From: Acidovorax sp. GBBC 1281 | GTDB lineage: Bacteria > Pseudomonadota > Gammaproteobacteria > Burkholderiales > Burkholderiaceae_C | Assembly (NCBI RefSeq): GCF_028473645.1 | Contig: NZ_CP097269.1 | Coordinates: forward strand, 4,983,501 to 5,047,500 | DNA: 64,000 bases | Direction of reading: 5' to 3' | Shown: positions 33,849 through 41,836 of the stretch, one piece after another | Layout of the letters: the number at the start of each line of letters is the position of its first letter | How positions within the stretch are numbered: the stretch's first letter is position 1 | Program-made: the position numbers and the translations under genes | The notes under the pieces: generated by a model | Told to the model about the DNA's origin: nothing | What the model saw: only the letters and a program-made list of their open reading frames with translations | The model's database searches: none

Positions 33849-35930
33849 TCAGCCCGTGAAGGCCTTCGTACCGCGGTTTTCCGCACCTTCCACCTTGGTG
33901 GCTGCGGGTGCGAGCACATCGTGGGGCGCGCCAACGATGTCGTTGTTGGCCAGCTTGATGCTGGCCTGCGTCGCGTCGGTACGCACCACGGCTTCCTTGA
34001 CGTTCCTGATCGTCGAGTTGGTGATCGAGATGTCGGTCGCGAAGTCCTTGCCACCGTTGGTGCGGACCAGCTTGCTGGTGCCATCGAAGAAGGAGTTGTC
34101 GATGGAGAAGGCGCCGCCATGGTTGAGCTGGAACGTCTTGTCGGTGGCGTTCGATGCGCCGCCGTTTTTGAACACAACGTCGCCTTCGCCCTTCTTCGTC
34201 ATGAAGTCCTCGCCCACATCGCGCCCGAACACGCCGTCGAGGGTGGCATTGCCTTGGGTGTGAATGCCATCGCCGCCGGAAATCTGGACGTTCTTAAGGG
34301 TAGCACCGGGTTCCAGGATGAATACCGGCTTCTGATTCTCGCTCTGGCCGCCGTCTCCAAGAGCAGGGCCCGCCTTGTAATGCACGTTGCCGCCGTCGAA
34401 GGTGGTGCCGGCCTTGACCACAATGGGCTCATTGACGATCTTCTCGCCGCTGGCGGGTGGAATGCTAGTTACCTTGCCGCCAGAGCCAGAACCCGTAGTA
34501 GAAGGGGTCTCGGAAGGCTTGGTGCCGGTGGAAGAACCCGTCGTGGAAGGCTTGTCGGTGGAAGGCTTTTCCGTACCGCCGCCATCACCCACTGGAGGCT
34601 TCGTGCCGCCGCCATCACCAGAAGGCTTCGTGCCGCCACCACCACCAGCAGAAGGCTTCGTGCCGCCACCACCACCAGCAGAAGGCTGCGTACCGCCACC
34701 ACCACCAGCAGAAGGCTGCGTACCGCCGCCGCCACCAGCAGAAGGCTGCGTACCGCCGCCGCCACCAGCAGCAGGCTGCGTGCCGCCGCCACTACCGCCT
34801 CCACCCGACTCACTATCGGACTCGTCCGGCTTCTTGCCCGTCAGGAGTTCGATCAGTTTTTGCAGCAACTCCATCAGTTGTTGGGTTGCATCCTGTGCGC
34901 CACCATTTTGCTTGTCGCCATTGGCCAGTTTGTCCAGTGCGCTGCTGTCGCCCTTGATGAGGGCCTCGACCAATTGCTTGAGCATGTCGCCCGGCGAGCC
35001 CTGCCCTTTTGCACCATCAGTTCCATCGACTCCACCGGAATCACCAGTTCCACCGGCATTGCTGGTTCCATCGGTATTGCCGGTGCCGCCAGAGTCCTTG
35101 GTGCCGCCGGCCCCACCGCTACCACCAGAGCCTTCCACCTTTCCGCCCTGCAGGGTTTGCAGGATTTGCTCGAGCACCTGCAGCAGCTGCTGGATCGACG
35201 ACTGGCCGTCGCCGCTTTGCGTGCCGTCTGCGCCCTCAGGGCCGCCGGCACCGTTCGTGCCTCCGGTGCCACCCGTACCGTTTTTCCTGCCCAGGTCTTC
35301 CACCGCACCCGAGCCACCTGACAGCAGTGCTTCGATGAATTGCTTGGCCAGATCGCCAATGTCGCTGGCGCCTGTATTGCCGTCGCCACCACTGCCGCCG
35401 CCGTTGGTTTGCCCCGTGCCGCCGGCACTGCCCGTGCCGCCTGTGGTCATCTTGTCCAGGATCTGGCGCAGATAGCTTTCGCCCAGTTGCTCCAGCAGGT
35501 TGCCACCGCTGCCGCTGTCCTTGCCCATTTCATCGAGCGTGTTGCCGCCACCGCCGCCGAGCTTGTCGGCAATGCTTTTGGCCAGATCGCTGGCAGGATT
35601 CTTCTGCGAGTTCTGCTCCATGGACTTGGCGATCTGCTGCAGCAACTCGGCGAACTGCTGGATCAGGCCGGCCACGCCCTGGCCCTTGTTCGCGCCGCCG
35701 CCTCCGTTGGCGCCGCCCGCGCCGCCCTTGCCAGACACACCATCCGTGCCGCCCGCTTTGCTGTCGGAACCGTCTTTGTCCATCGCTTTCATGACTTGCT
35801 GCAGCACCAGCACAACCAGCTGGAGCAGTTCGTCCTGCAGTTTCTGGGAAGAGTTCTGTTGGTTGTCCGACAGAGAGTCCAGGTTGTTGTTGAACCGGGA
35901 GGTGGTCTGGGTTTGGAAATTGACTGACAT
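33849..35930 (-). CDS. hrpW: HrpW-type harpin with C-terminal PL3 pectate-lyase domain
   Basis: The 693-residue protein starts MSVNFQTQTTSRFNNN, with an excellent AAGGAG site before ATG 35930. Residues 1-~330 form the harpin part: Gly-, Gln- and Ser-rich, no Cys, with amphipathic helices such as LLQLVVLVLQQVMKAM and LIQQFAELLQQIAKSM between poly-Gly stretches. A linker of repeating GGGGGTQPSA units (~390-470) leads to a PL3 domain of about 210 residues, with AGTTFDGGNVHY, ENQKPVFILEPGATLKNVQISGGDGIH and RDVGEDFMTKKG. The typical WEDVGEDA motif is altered, so lyase activity is uncertain. Such proteins are secreted by the T3SS into the plant apoplast and may bind or cut pectate. It has 'harpin' tail similarity to P. 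syringae and Erwinia HrpW. Confidence 0.88.
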   Translation of the reverse strand: MSVNFQTQTTSRFNNNLDSLSDNQQNSSQKLQDELLQLVVLVLQQVMKAMDKDGSDSKAGGTDGVSGKGGAGGANGGGGANKGQGVAGLIQQFAELLQQIAKSMEQNSQKNPASDLAKSIADKLGGGGGNTLDEMGKDSGSGGNLLEQLGESYLRQILDKMTTGGTGSAGGTGQTNGGGSGGDGNTGASDIGDLAKQFIEALLSGGSGAVEDLGRKNGTGGTGGTNGAGGPEGADGTQSGDGQSSIQQLLQVLEQILQTLQGGKVEGSGGSGGAGGTKDSGGTGNTDGTSNAGGTGDSGGVDGTDGAKGQGSPGDMLKQLVEALIKGDSSALDKLANGDKQNGGAQDATQQLMELLQKLIELLTGKKPDESDSESGGGGSGGGTQPAAGGGGGTQPSAGGGGGTQPSAGGGGGTQPSAGGGGGTKPSAGGGGGTKPSGDGGGTKPPVGDGGGTEKPSTDKPSTTGSSTGTKPSETPSTTGSGSGGKVTSIPPASGEKIVNEPIVVKAGTTFDGGNVHYKAGPALGDGGQSENQKPVFILEPGATLKNVQISGGDGIHTQGNATLDGVFGRDVGEDFMTKKGEGDVVFKNGGASNATDKTFQLNHGGAFSIDNSFFDGTSKLVRTNGGKDFATDISITNSTIRNVKEAVVRTDATQASIKLANNDIVGAPHDVLAPAATKVEGAENRGTKAFTG
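34618..34800 (-). repeat. 30-base tandem repeats in the harpin linker
   Basis: A 30-base unit containing GAAGGCTGCGTACCGCC-type sequence on the plus strand repeats about six times with a few changes. It encodes the decapeptide GGGGGT(Q/K)PSA. Copy number may vary between strains and so change linker length. Confidence 0.85.
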
Positions 35931-36249
35931 ACTGACTCCTTAAGGCAAAGTGAAAAAAAAGCTGCCCACCCCATGGCGGCTCAGACAGAGAAATGCGGCG
36001 GAGGGATCCACCGTGTTGCGCGACGGCGTGGGTTCAGAGAAAGCGACTGACTGCGGTGGCGACCGGATCGACACGTGGTGGGAAACCCCGGCCCCGCGGT
36101 GCACATCGCTGGGACACTGCAGGCGCGGCGGCACGAGGGGCCGTCCACAACTCACCGACACAGCGCATCGGCGCGCCGCCAGTGCACAGGACAGGCTGGC
36201 AGCCCAGCTGCGAAGGCGGGACTGCGCGGCCTGCCGGTTGCCCTCAGCG
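35931..36249. other. Intergenic region between hrpW and hrcT
   Basis: These 319 bases hold no supported gene. The harpin promoter should lie here on the minus strand, but I found no PIP box or close variant; single TTCG motifs only. Toward 35950 there is an A-run near the harpin ribosome site. Confidence 0.5.
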
Positions 36250-37113
36250 TTACCCATGGGGCACCGTCGGCGATTGGGGTGAGGCAGGGGGCGAGGCCGC
36301 AGGCGACAGCAAACGCTTGATGCGCTCGGCCACGGGCCGCATCGTGAGTTGCGGCCGCACCTGCTGGAAGAACACGCCCACCAGGAGCACCAGCAGCAGC
36401 ATGGTCGTCGCCCCCTTGATGGGCTGCGCGAGGCTGTTGGGCTCCAGTTTTTCTGCGGCCTTGCCGAGCAAGCCGATGCCCAGATCGATGAGCATCAGGA
36501 TCACGATCACCGGTCCGGCGATCTTGAGCACGGTTTCGGCGTAGTTGGTGACTTCGGTCGGCAGGAACCGCTCCATCAGCACCGGCCAACTGGGCATGAC
36601 GCCCGTGAGCGGCCACCACTCGTACGAGTCGAACAGCAGGCCGATGAAGACCAGCATGCCCCCCAGCATGTAAAAGCCTACGATGGCCAGTTGCGACAGC
36701 AGGTTGCCCACCGGCGTGCTCTGCTGGCCACTGAGCGGATTGGTCTGCTGAATGTTGTTGTAGCCGGTCTGGTTGTCGATGAGCATGCCCACGCTCTCGG
36801 CCACCCAGAAGACGGTGCCGACCGCGAACCCGATCAGCATTCCGATGACGCCCTCCTTGAGCACCAGCACCGCCATGTCCACGGCGGTCAGCGAGTGCAG
36901 CAGCTCGTTCGGCTGGCCCCAGGCCACGAAGGCGCCCAGCACGAGCACGAGCCCGCCGCGCGTGCGTCCATACAGGAGCATGTCGTTCGTTGCCGGCATG
37001 ACGAGCATGGCGGCATAGATGCGCGCGGAGGACAGTGCCAGCACGGCAAAGAAGCCCTTGAGATCGAGGGTCAGCTGGAAAAGGCCCAGCCCCTGCTGCA
37101 TGGAGGGGTCCAT
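36250..37113 (-). CDS. hrcT: HrcT, T3SS export-gate protein
   Basis: A 287-residue inner-membrane protein of the SctT/FliR family from ATG 37113 (MDPSMQQGLGLFQL). It has about six hydrophobic segments (GFFAVLALSSARIYAAMLVMP, GGLVLVLGAFVAW, MAVLVLKEGVIGMLIGFAVGTVFWVAESVGMLIDNQTGYNN, LLSQLAIVGFYMLGGMLVFIGLLF, LKIAGPVIVILMLIDLGIGLLG, TTMLLLVLLVGVFFQQV) and the conserved DNQTGYNNIQQTNP stretch. It follows hrpB7 by seven bases on the minus strand. In the usual order hrpB7-hrcT lies directly after hrcN on the same strand. Confidence 0.95.
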   Translation of the reverse strand: MDPSMQQGLGLFQLTLDLKGFFAVLALSSARIYAAMLVMPATNDMLLYGRTRGGLVLVLGAFVAWGQPNELLHSLTAVDMAVLVLKEGVIGMLIGFAVGTVFWVAESVGMLIDNQTGYNNIQQTNPLSGQQSTPVGNLLSQLAIVGFYMLGGMLVFIGLLFDSYEWWPLTGVMPSWPVLMERFLPTEVTNYAETVLKIAGPVIVILMLIDLGIGLLGKAAEKLEPNSLAQPIKGATTMLLLVLLVGVFFQQVRPQLTMRPVAERIKRLLSPAASPPASPQSPTVPHG

Positions 37114-37120
37114 CGCCACC

Positions 37121-37657
37121 TCATGCCCTGGCGCCGCGCGCCAGCTGCAATCGCGTGCGCGCAGCGGCACGGGAGCAGGCCAGCATGCGAGCGACGGCCG
37201 TTTCCTCGGCCTCCTCGTCCTGCGCGTCTTCCTGGGCCCGCTCCGCCTCCTGCACGGCCCGCTCCAGCCGGGCCTCGGTCGCCTCCAGTTGCTGCGTTGC
37301 CCGCCGCAGGGCGAACTCGCGCTCGGCCACCCGCTGCACGGCCGCCTCCACCTGGGTTGCAGCGCGCTGCGTCAGCTTGCCGGCATCGGCGCTGCGCACT
37401 TCGGCCTCTTTGACCAGAATTTGCAGCGTGACCACTTCCTGCGCATGAAAGCCTTGCGGGCGCTCGGTGGTCGAGGCGATCCGGCCGCGCACGTCGCGCT
37501 CGGCCTGGCGCACCTGCGCCTCCTCGGCCACGGCCGCTTCGTGCGCGGCCTGCTCGCGGTCGCGCTGCCGGGCGCTCTCCTGCAATGCCGCTTCGCTCTG
37601 CTCGACGCGCCGCTTCTTCAGGCGCACCAGGATGCGCAACCCCTTGATCGTGCTCAT
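37121..37657 (-). CDS. hrpB7: HrpB7 (SctO-like stalk/escort protein)
   Basis: A 178-residue, almost wholly coiled-coil protein (MSTIKGLRILVRLKKRRVEQSEAALQESARQRDREQ…), rich in Ala, Glu, Arg and Gln. SctO proteins connect the HrcN hexamer to the HrcV gate. It heads the hrpB7-hrcT unit behind a perfect PIP box. Identification rests on coiled-coil content, length and neighbour, as SctO sequences are poorly conserved. Confidence 0.88.
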   Translation of the reverse strand: MSTIKGLRILVRLKKRRVEQSEAALQESARQRDREQAAHEAAVAEEAQVRQAERDVRGRIASTTERPQGFHAQEVVTLQILVKEAEVRSADAGKLTQRAATQVEAAVQRVAEREFALRRATQQLEATEARLERAVQEAERAQEDAQDEEAEETAVARMLACSRAAARTRLQLARGARA

Positions 37658-37705
37658 GAATCCCTCTCCAGCGGCCGACCGACATTGATCGACCTTCTGG
37701 CGGCA

Positions 37706-37767
37706 AGACTAGAAGCGCGCGGCCTCGCGCCATGGAGCCCGGACGAAGGCAGTCACGGCAATGCGAA
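37706..37767 (-). promoter_or_regulatory. PIP box and -10 of the hrpB7-hrcT operon
   Basis: On the minus strand TTCGC-N15-TTCGT spans 37767 to 37743, a perfect PIP box. TAGTCT (37711-37706) is a YANNNT hexamer 31 bases downstream. It shares the divergent region with the hrcU promoter. Confidence 0.92.
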
Positions 37768-37802
37768 TGTGGGCACGCAGCGCAGGACTGCGATCCGTCA
37801 CG

Positions 37803-37864
37803 TTCGTCTGCGAGGGCAAGGACTTCGCATCGATCGCGTGCCAGGCGGCGTGCAGAGCTAGATT
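37803..37864 (+). promoter_or_regulatory. Variant PIP box (one extra base) and -10 of the hrcU operon
   Basis: TTCGT-N16-TTCGC at 37803-37828 has one base more than the N15 consensus. TAGATT at 37859-37864 is a perfect YANNNT hexamer 30 bases downstream, and hrcU starts 40 bases beyond. The longer spacer may weaken HrpX binding. Confidence 0.7.
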
Positions 37865-37904
37865 GCAGGAACCCATCGCGCACCGCGACCAACGAGCCCA
37901 TGCC

Positions 37905-38978
37905 ATGTCAGAAAAAACGGAAGAACCCACAGACAAGAAGCTCCTGGACGCCCGCAAGAAGGGAGAGGTTCCCAAGAGCCAGGACGTCGTGGCCGCGGCC
38001 ATCCTGGTGGCCTCGCTGCTGGTGCTGATCGGCTCCGGCCCCATGCTCTACGACCACATCGCGAAGGTGGTGAAGACCGCCATGCACCAAGGCATGCAGG
38101 CGCAGGACACGCAGGAGGTTCTGGCGCTGATTTCCTCCATGGTGCTGGACGGCGCAATCGCCGCGTTCTCCCTGGTCATCGTCTCCGTGCTGGTGGCGAT
38201 CATTGCCATGATGGGCCAGGTGGGGGTGATCATTTCGTTCGAAGCCATCCAGCCGAAATTCGAAAAACTGAACCCCGCCGAAGGCCTCAAGAAACTGATC
38301 AACGCACGCTCGATCATCGAGTTCTGCAAGTCGGTGGTGAAGGCGGTGGCACTGGGGGCCGTGATCTGGCAAATCGTGCTCGGCCTCGTGCCGTTGCTGG
38401 TGGGCTCGGCCTATCTGTCCGCGCAGGGTGCGGGTCAGGTGGCGTGGATCGCCATCCTGAAGCTGATCGGCTTTTCGTGCCTGGTGTTCGTGATCATCGG
38501 GCCGGTGGACTTCGGCTTGCAGCGCTGGCTGTTCATGCGCGACCAGCGCATGAGCAAGGACGACATCAAGCGCGAGCGCAAGGACAGCGACGGAGACCCC
38601 CATGTGAAGGGCCAGCAGCGCTCGCTGCGCGACGAACTGGCCAACAGTCCACCGCAGGAGCGCGTGCCAGGCGCCACCGTGGTGGTCACCAACCCGACCC
38701 ACTACGCCGTGGCCCTGCTCTACGAGGAAGGCGTCACGCCCCTGCCCATCGTGGTGGCCAAGGGGATGGATGCACAGGCCGCAGTGATCCGCGGGCTGGC
38801 CGCAACGCATGGTGTTCCGATCATCGCCAACCCGCCCCTGGCCCGCGCGCTGCACCGCCTGCCGCTGAACCAACCCATTTCCGAAGAACTGCTCGAGTCC
38901 GTTGCCGTCGTGCTGCGCTGGGTCGCAGAGCTCGACCAGTTCGGCGGCGGCGCTGCCGCAAACAACCCGGCTCCCTGA
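37905..38978 (+). CDS. hrcU: HrcU, T3SS autocleaving switch protein
   Basis: A 357-residue SctU protein with four membrane segments in the first ~210 residues (AAILVASLLVLIGSGPML, AFSLVIVSVLVAIIAMMG, LGAVIWQIVLGLVPLLVGS, ILKLIGFSCLVFVIIGPVDF) and a cytoplasmic C-terminal domain carrying the self-cleavage motif NPTH at residues 263-266 (…VVVTNPTHYAVAL). Cleavage after Asn switches substrate class from early (rod/needle) to late (translocon/effector). Family segment KRERKDSDGDPHVKGQQRS is intact. It starts at ATG 37905 and heads the eight-gene hrcU operon. Confidence 0.97.
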   Translation: MSEKTEEPTDKKLLDARKKGEVPKSQDVVAAAILVASLLVLIGSGPMLYDHIAKVVKTAMHQGMQAQDTQEVLALISSMVLDGAIAAFSLVIVSVLVAIIAMMGQVGVIISFEAIQPKFEKLNPAEGLKKLINARSIIEFCKSVVKAVALGAVIWQIVLGLVPLLVGSAYLSAQGAGQVAWIAILKLIGFSCLVFVIIGPVDFGLQRWLFMRDQRMSKDDIKRERKDSDGDPHVKGQQRSLRDELANSPPQERVPGATVVVTNPTHYAVALLYEEGVTPLPIVVAKGMDAQAAVIRGLAATHGVPIIANPPLARALHRLPLNQPISEELLESVAVVLRWVAELDQFGGGAAANNPAP

Positions 38979-39005
38979 CAAGTCTTCATCACCAGGAACA
39001 CCCCA

Positions 39006-41060
39006 ATGGCCAAACGCTTCGACTCCACCCTGGTCAACGACGTCACGATGGCGGGCTTTCTCGTCGGCGTGATCGCGCTGATGATCCTGCCACTGCCGAC
39101 CATCCTCATCGACGCGCTGCTGGCCATCAACCTCACGGTGAGCATCCTGCTGCTCATGACCGTGCTGTTCATACCGGACGCGCTATCGCTTTCGACCTTT
39201 CCTTCGCTGCTGCTGTTCACCACGCTGTTCCGGCTGGCGCTGAACATCGCCTCGACCAAGGCGATCTTGCTGCATGCGGACGCGGGCCACCTGATCGAGA
39301 GCTTCGGCCAGCTGGTGGTGGGTGGCAACCTGGTCGTGGGGATCGTGGTGTTCCTGGTGATCACCATCGTGCAGTTCATCGTGATCGCCAAAGGCTCCGA
39401 GCGCGTGGCGGAAGTCGGTGCGCGCTTCACGCTGGACGCCCTGCCCGGCAAGCAGATGAGCATCGACGCCGACTTGCGTGCCGGCCTGCTGACGGCCGAC
39501 GAGGCCAAGCGAAAGCGCGCGCACCTGGGGATGGAGAGCATGCTGCACGGCGGCATGGACGGCGCGATGAAGTTCGTGAAGGGCGACGCCATCGCCGGGC
39601 TGATCATCACCATGGTGAACATCCTCGCCGGGGTCGTGGTCGGCATCATGTACCACAACATGACGGCCGGCGAAGCCGCCAACCGCTTCGCGGTGCTGTC
39701 CATCGGCGATGCCATGGTGTCGCAGATTCCCGCCCTGTTCATCTGTATGGCAGCCGGCGTGCTGACCACCCGGGTGACGGACGAGCACAAGACCAAGCCC
39801 ACCTCGCTCGGCGAGGACATGACCGAACAGCTGACCCGTAACCCGCGCTCGATGTATCTGGCCGCGGCGCTCACGATCGGCTTCGGCTTCATCCCGGGCT
39901 TTCCGCTGTTGCCGTTTGCCTTGCTGGCGGGCGGGCTGGTGGCTGGCGGACACTTCCTGACCAAGAAGCGCGCCCGTTTGGCGGGCAATTCGCTGTCCAA
40001 GCCGATCGCGGCACTGATGCGCGAGGGGGCCAAGGGCGATGCGCCGTCGATCCAGCAAAAAGCACCCGAGTTTGCCAAGCCCCTTTCCATCCGCATGTCG
40101 GATGCGTTGGGCAAGCTGATCGATGCCGAGCGGCTCAACGGGGCACTCAACAAGGAACGGGAAGGACTGCAGTCCCGGCTGGGCCTGCCGTTTCCCGGCG
40201 CTGCGATGTGGGTGGCCACCGAACTGGCGGGCCTGCGCTACGAGGTGCTGATCAACGACGTTCCGGTGGCACAGCCGGAACTGCCGGGCCGCATGCTGCT
40301 GCTGCTCGACCCCCAATCGCCACTGGCCGCATCGGCCCAGCAACACGGACCCGCGCTGGGCAGCGAGGTCTCGCTGTGGCTGGCACCGGAGGCCGTGCCC
40401 ATCGCCCAACGCGAAGGCGTATGCATCGATGTGGAGCAGGTCATCGCGCGCGAAGTCGTCGGCATGCTGCAGCGGCACGCCCACCTGTTCATGGGGGTTC
40501 AGGAGGTGCAGTGGGTGATCGAGCGAAGCACGCCGGAATACCCCGGTCTCGTGGCCGAGGTGCAGAAGATCATGCCGCTGCAGCGCATGGCCGAGGTGCT
40601 GCGCAGGCTGCTGGAAGAACAGGTGCCGATCCGCAACATCCGCAGCATTTTCGAGAGCTTGATCGTCTGGGGACCCAAGGAAAAAGACCTGCTGCTGCTC
40701 ACCGAGTACGTGCGCTCCGACCTGGGTCGCTATCTCGCGCACGAGGCGACCAGTGGCCAGCGGCATCTGTCGGCCATCTTGCTCGATCCGGACATCGAAC
40801 AGGCGATCCGCGGCTGCATCAAGCCCACGCCGGCGGGTAACTACCTGGCCATGTCGCCCGACGACGCGCGCGACCTGACCGAGCGCATCGCCGCGGTTGC
40901 CGACACCGCAAGACAACCCGGCGTGGCCTTGGTGACGTCAATGGACATTCGCCGCTATGTCAAGAAAATGATCGAAAGCCGTCTCGACTGGCTGCGCGTG
41001 TACTCGTTCCAGGAGTTGGGAACCCAGGTGGAACTGCGGCCTATCGGCCGCGTTTCCTGA
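39006..41060 (+). CDS. hrcV: HrcV, T3SS major export-gate protein
   Basis: A 684-residue SctV/FlhA family protein. The N-terminal ~330 residues hold about eight membrane segments (LVGVIALMILPLPTILIDALLAINLTVSILLLMTVLF…). The FHIPEP-type cytoplasmic loop includes DALPGKQMSIDADLRAGLL and RRGxDGAMKFVKGDAIAGL-type sequence (DGAMKFVKGDAI). The large cytoplasmic domain, which forms the nonameric substrate-docking ring, includes EVQWVIERSTPEYPGLVAEVQKIMPLQRMAEVLRRLLEEQVPIRNIRSIFE. Length is normal. It lies 27 bases after hrcU. Confidence 0.98.
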   Translation: MAKRFDSTLVNDVTMAGFLVGVIALMILPLPTILIDALLAINLTVSILLLMTVLFIPDALSLSTFPSLLLFTTLFRLALNIASTKAILLHADAGHLIESFGQLVVGGNLVVGIVVFLVITIVQFIVIAKGSERVAEVGARFTLDALPGKQMSIDADLRAGLLTADEAKRKRAHLGMESMLHGGMDGAMKFVKGDAIAGLIITMVNILAGVVVGIMYHNMTAGEAANRFAVLSIGDAMVSQIPALFICMAAGVLTTRVTDEHKTKPTSLGEDMTEQLTRNPRSMYLAAALTIGFGFIPGFPLLPFALLAGGLVAGGHFLTKKRARLAGNSLSKPIAALMREGAKGDAPSIQQKAPEFAKPLSIRMSDALGKLIDAERLNGALNKEREGLQSRLGLPFPGAAMWVATELAGLRYEVLINDVPVAQPELPGRMLLLLDPQSPLAASAQQHGPALGSEVSLWLAPEAVPIAQREGVCIDVEQVIAREVVGMLQRHAHLFMGVQEVQWVIERSTPEYPGLVAEVQKIMPLQRMAEVLRRLLEEQVPIRNIRSIFESLIVWGPKEKDLLLLTEYVRSDLGRYLAHEATSGQRHLSAILLDPDIEQAIRGCIKPTPAGNYLAMSPDDARDLTERIAAVADTARQPGVALVTSMDIRRYVKKMIESRLDWLRVYSFQELGTQVELRPIGRVS

Positions 41061-41071
41061 GGCCCGCGGCC

Positions 41072-41836
41072 ATGAGTTCCCTTCAGCGCCCCGACCACAC
41101 CCTGCGCCACGTCGCGCACCCCGCAGTGGCGGCCACCGCCGCGCTGCTGCGGCCGAACTCGCAAGAGCGGTTTCGCCGCGAGCTGTTTCCCCCCGCACTG
41201 CCGCAGGAAGACCCCGCCGAAGGCGAGGCGATCGAGTCCACCGATCCCTTCGCCATGGCTGCGGACGGCGCCCCGCCCGATCCCATGGACTCGGGCGAGG
41301 GAGAGCCCCGGGAGCAGGCCGATGCGCAAGGCGATTCGCCGCACGAAGAAGAGCGGGACGACAACGCACCGCCCGCTCCTGCGCCGCAGGCAGCGACGCC
41401 GGACCCATTGCCACCGCAATATTTCTTCATCCAGGGCGATACCGTGCCGCCGCCACTGGCACGCACACCCGCCCCCGGGGAAGCGGGGCAAGACCTGCCC
41501 GACGACCGGCCACCCGTGCACGCCATCGGGGCCACCGGTACCGCCACGGATGCGGAGCCGCCGCAATGGCTGCGGAATACCGCGCAAACCATTACCGATC
41601 TGTGCCTGCGGGCAGACCCGGCCTTCCAGTCCTGGGCCGTCACAGTGCCCATGGACCCCAAGGTGCTGCCGGAATGCGAACTGGCCCTGGGGCTTTCGTC
41701 CTATGCCATGACGCTTCGCTTCCGAACGGTGTCGCCCGAGTCCCGCCACCTAATCTCAAAGCATCGCGATCAACTGCACGGGTTGCTTGCCCGCCTGGGC
41801 ACGGCCCATCGAAGCATCGACATTGACCTGGAATGA
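41072..41836 (+). CDS. hpaP: HpaP (HpaC/SctP family), substrate-specificity or needle-length regulator
   Basis: A 254-residue protein whose first ~170 residues are disordered, Pro/Asp/Glu-rich (PEGEAIESTDP…PPAPAPQAATPDPLPPQ). The C-terminal domain carries the family-type sequence AQTITDLCLRADPAFQSWAVTVPMDPKVLPECELALGLSSYAMTLRFRT. Placement between hrcV and hrcQ is that of hpaP/hpaC. In Xanthomonas HpaC promotes translocon and represses rod export through HrcU. It overlaps hrcQ by four bases. Confidence 0.88.
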   Translation: MSSLQRPDHTLRHVAHPAVAATAALLRPNSQERFRRELFPPALPQEDPAEGEAIESTDPFAMAADGAPPDPMDSGEGEPREQADAQGDSPHEEERDDNAPPAPAPQAATPDPLPPQYFFIQGDTVPPPLARTPAPGEAGQDLPDDRPPVHAIGATGTATDAEPPQWLRNTAQTITDLCLRADPAFQSWAVTVPMDPKVLPECELALGLSSYAMTLRFRTVSPESRHLISKHRDQLHGLLARLGTAHRSIDIDLE

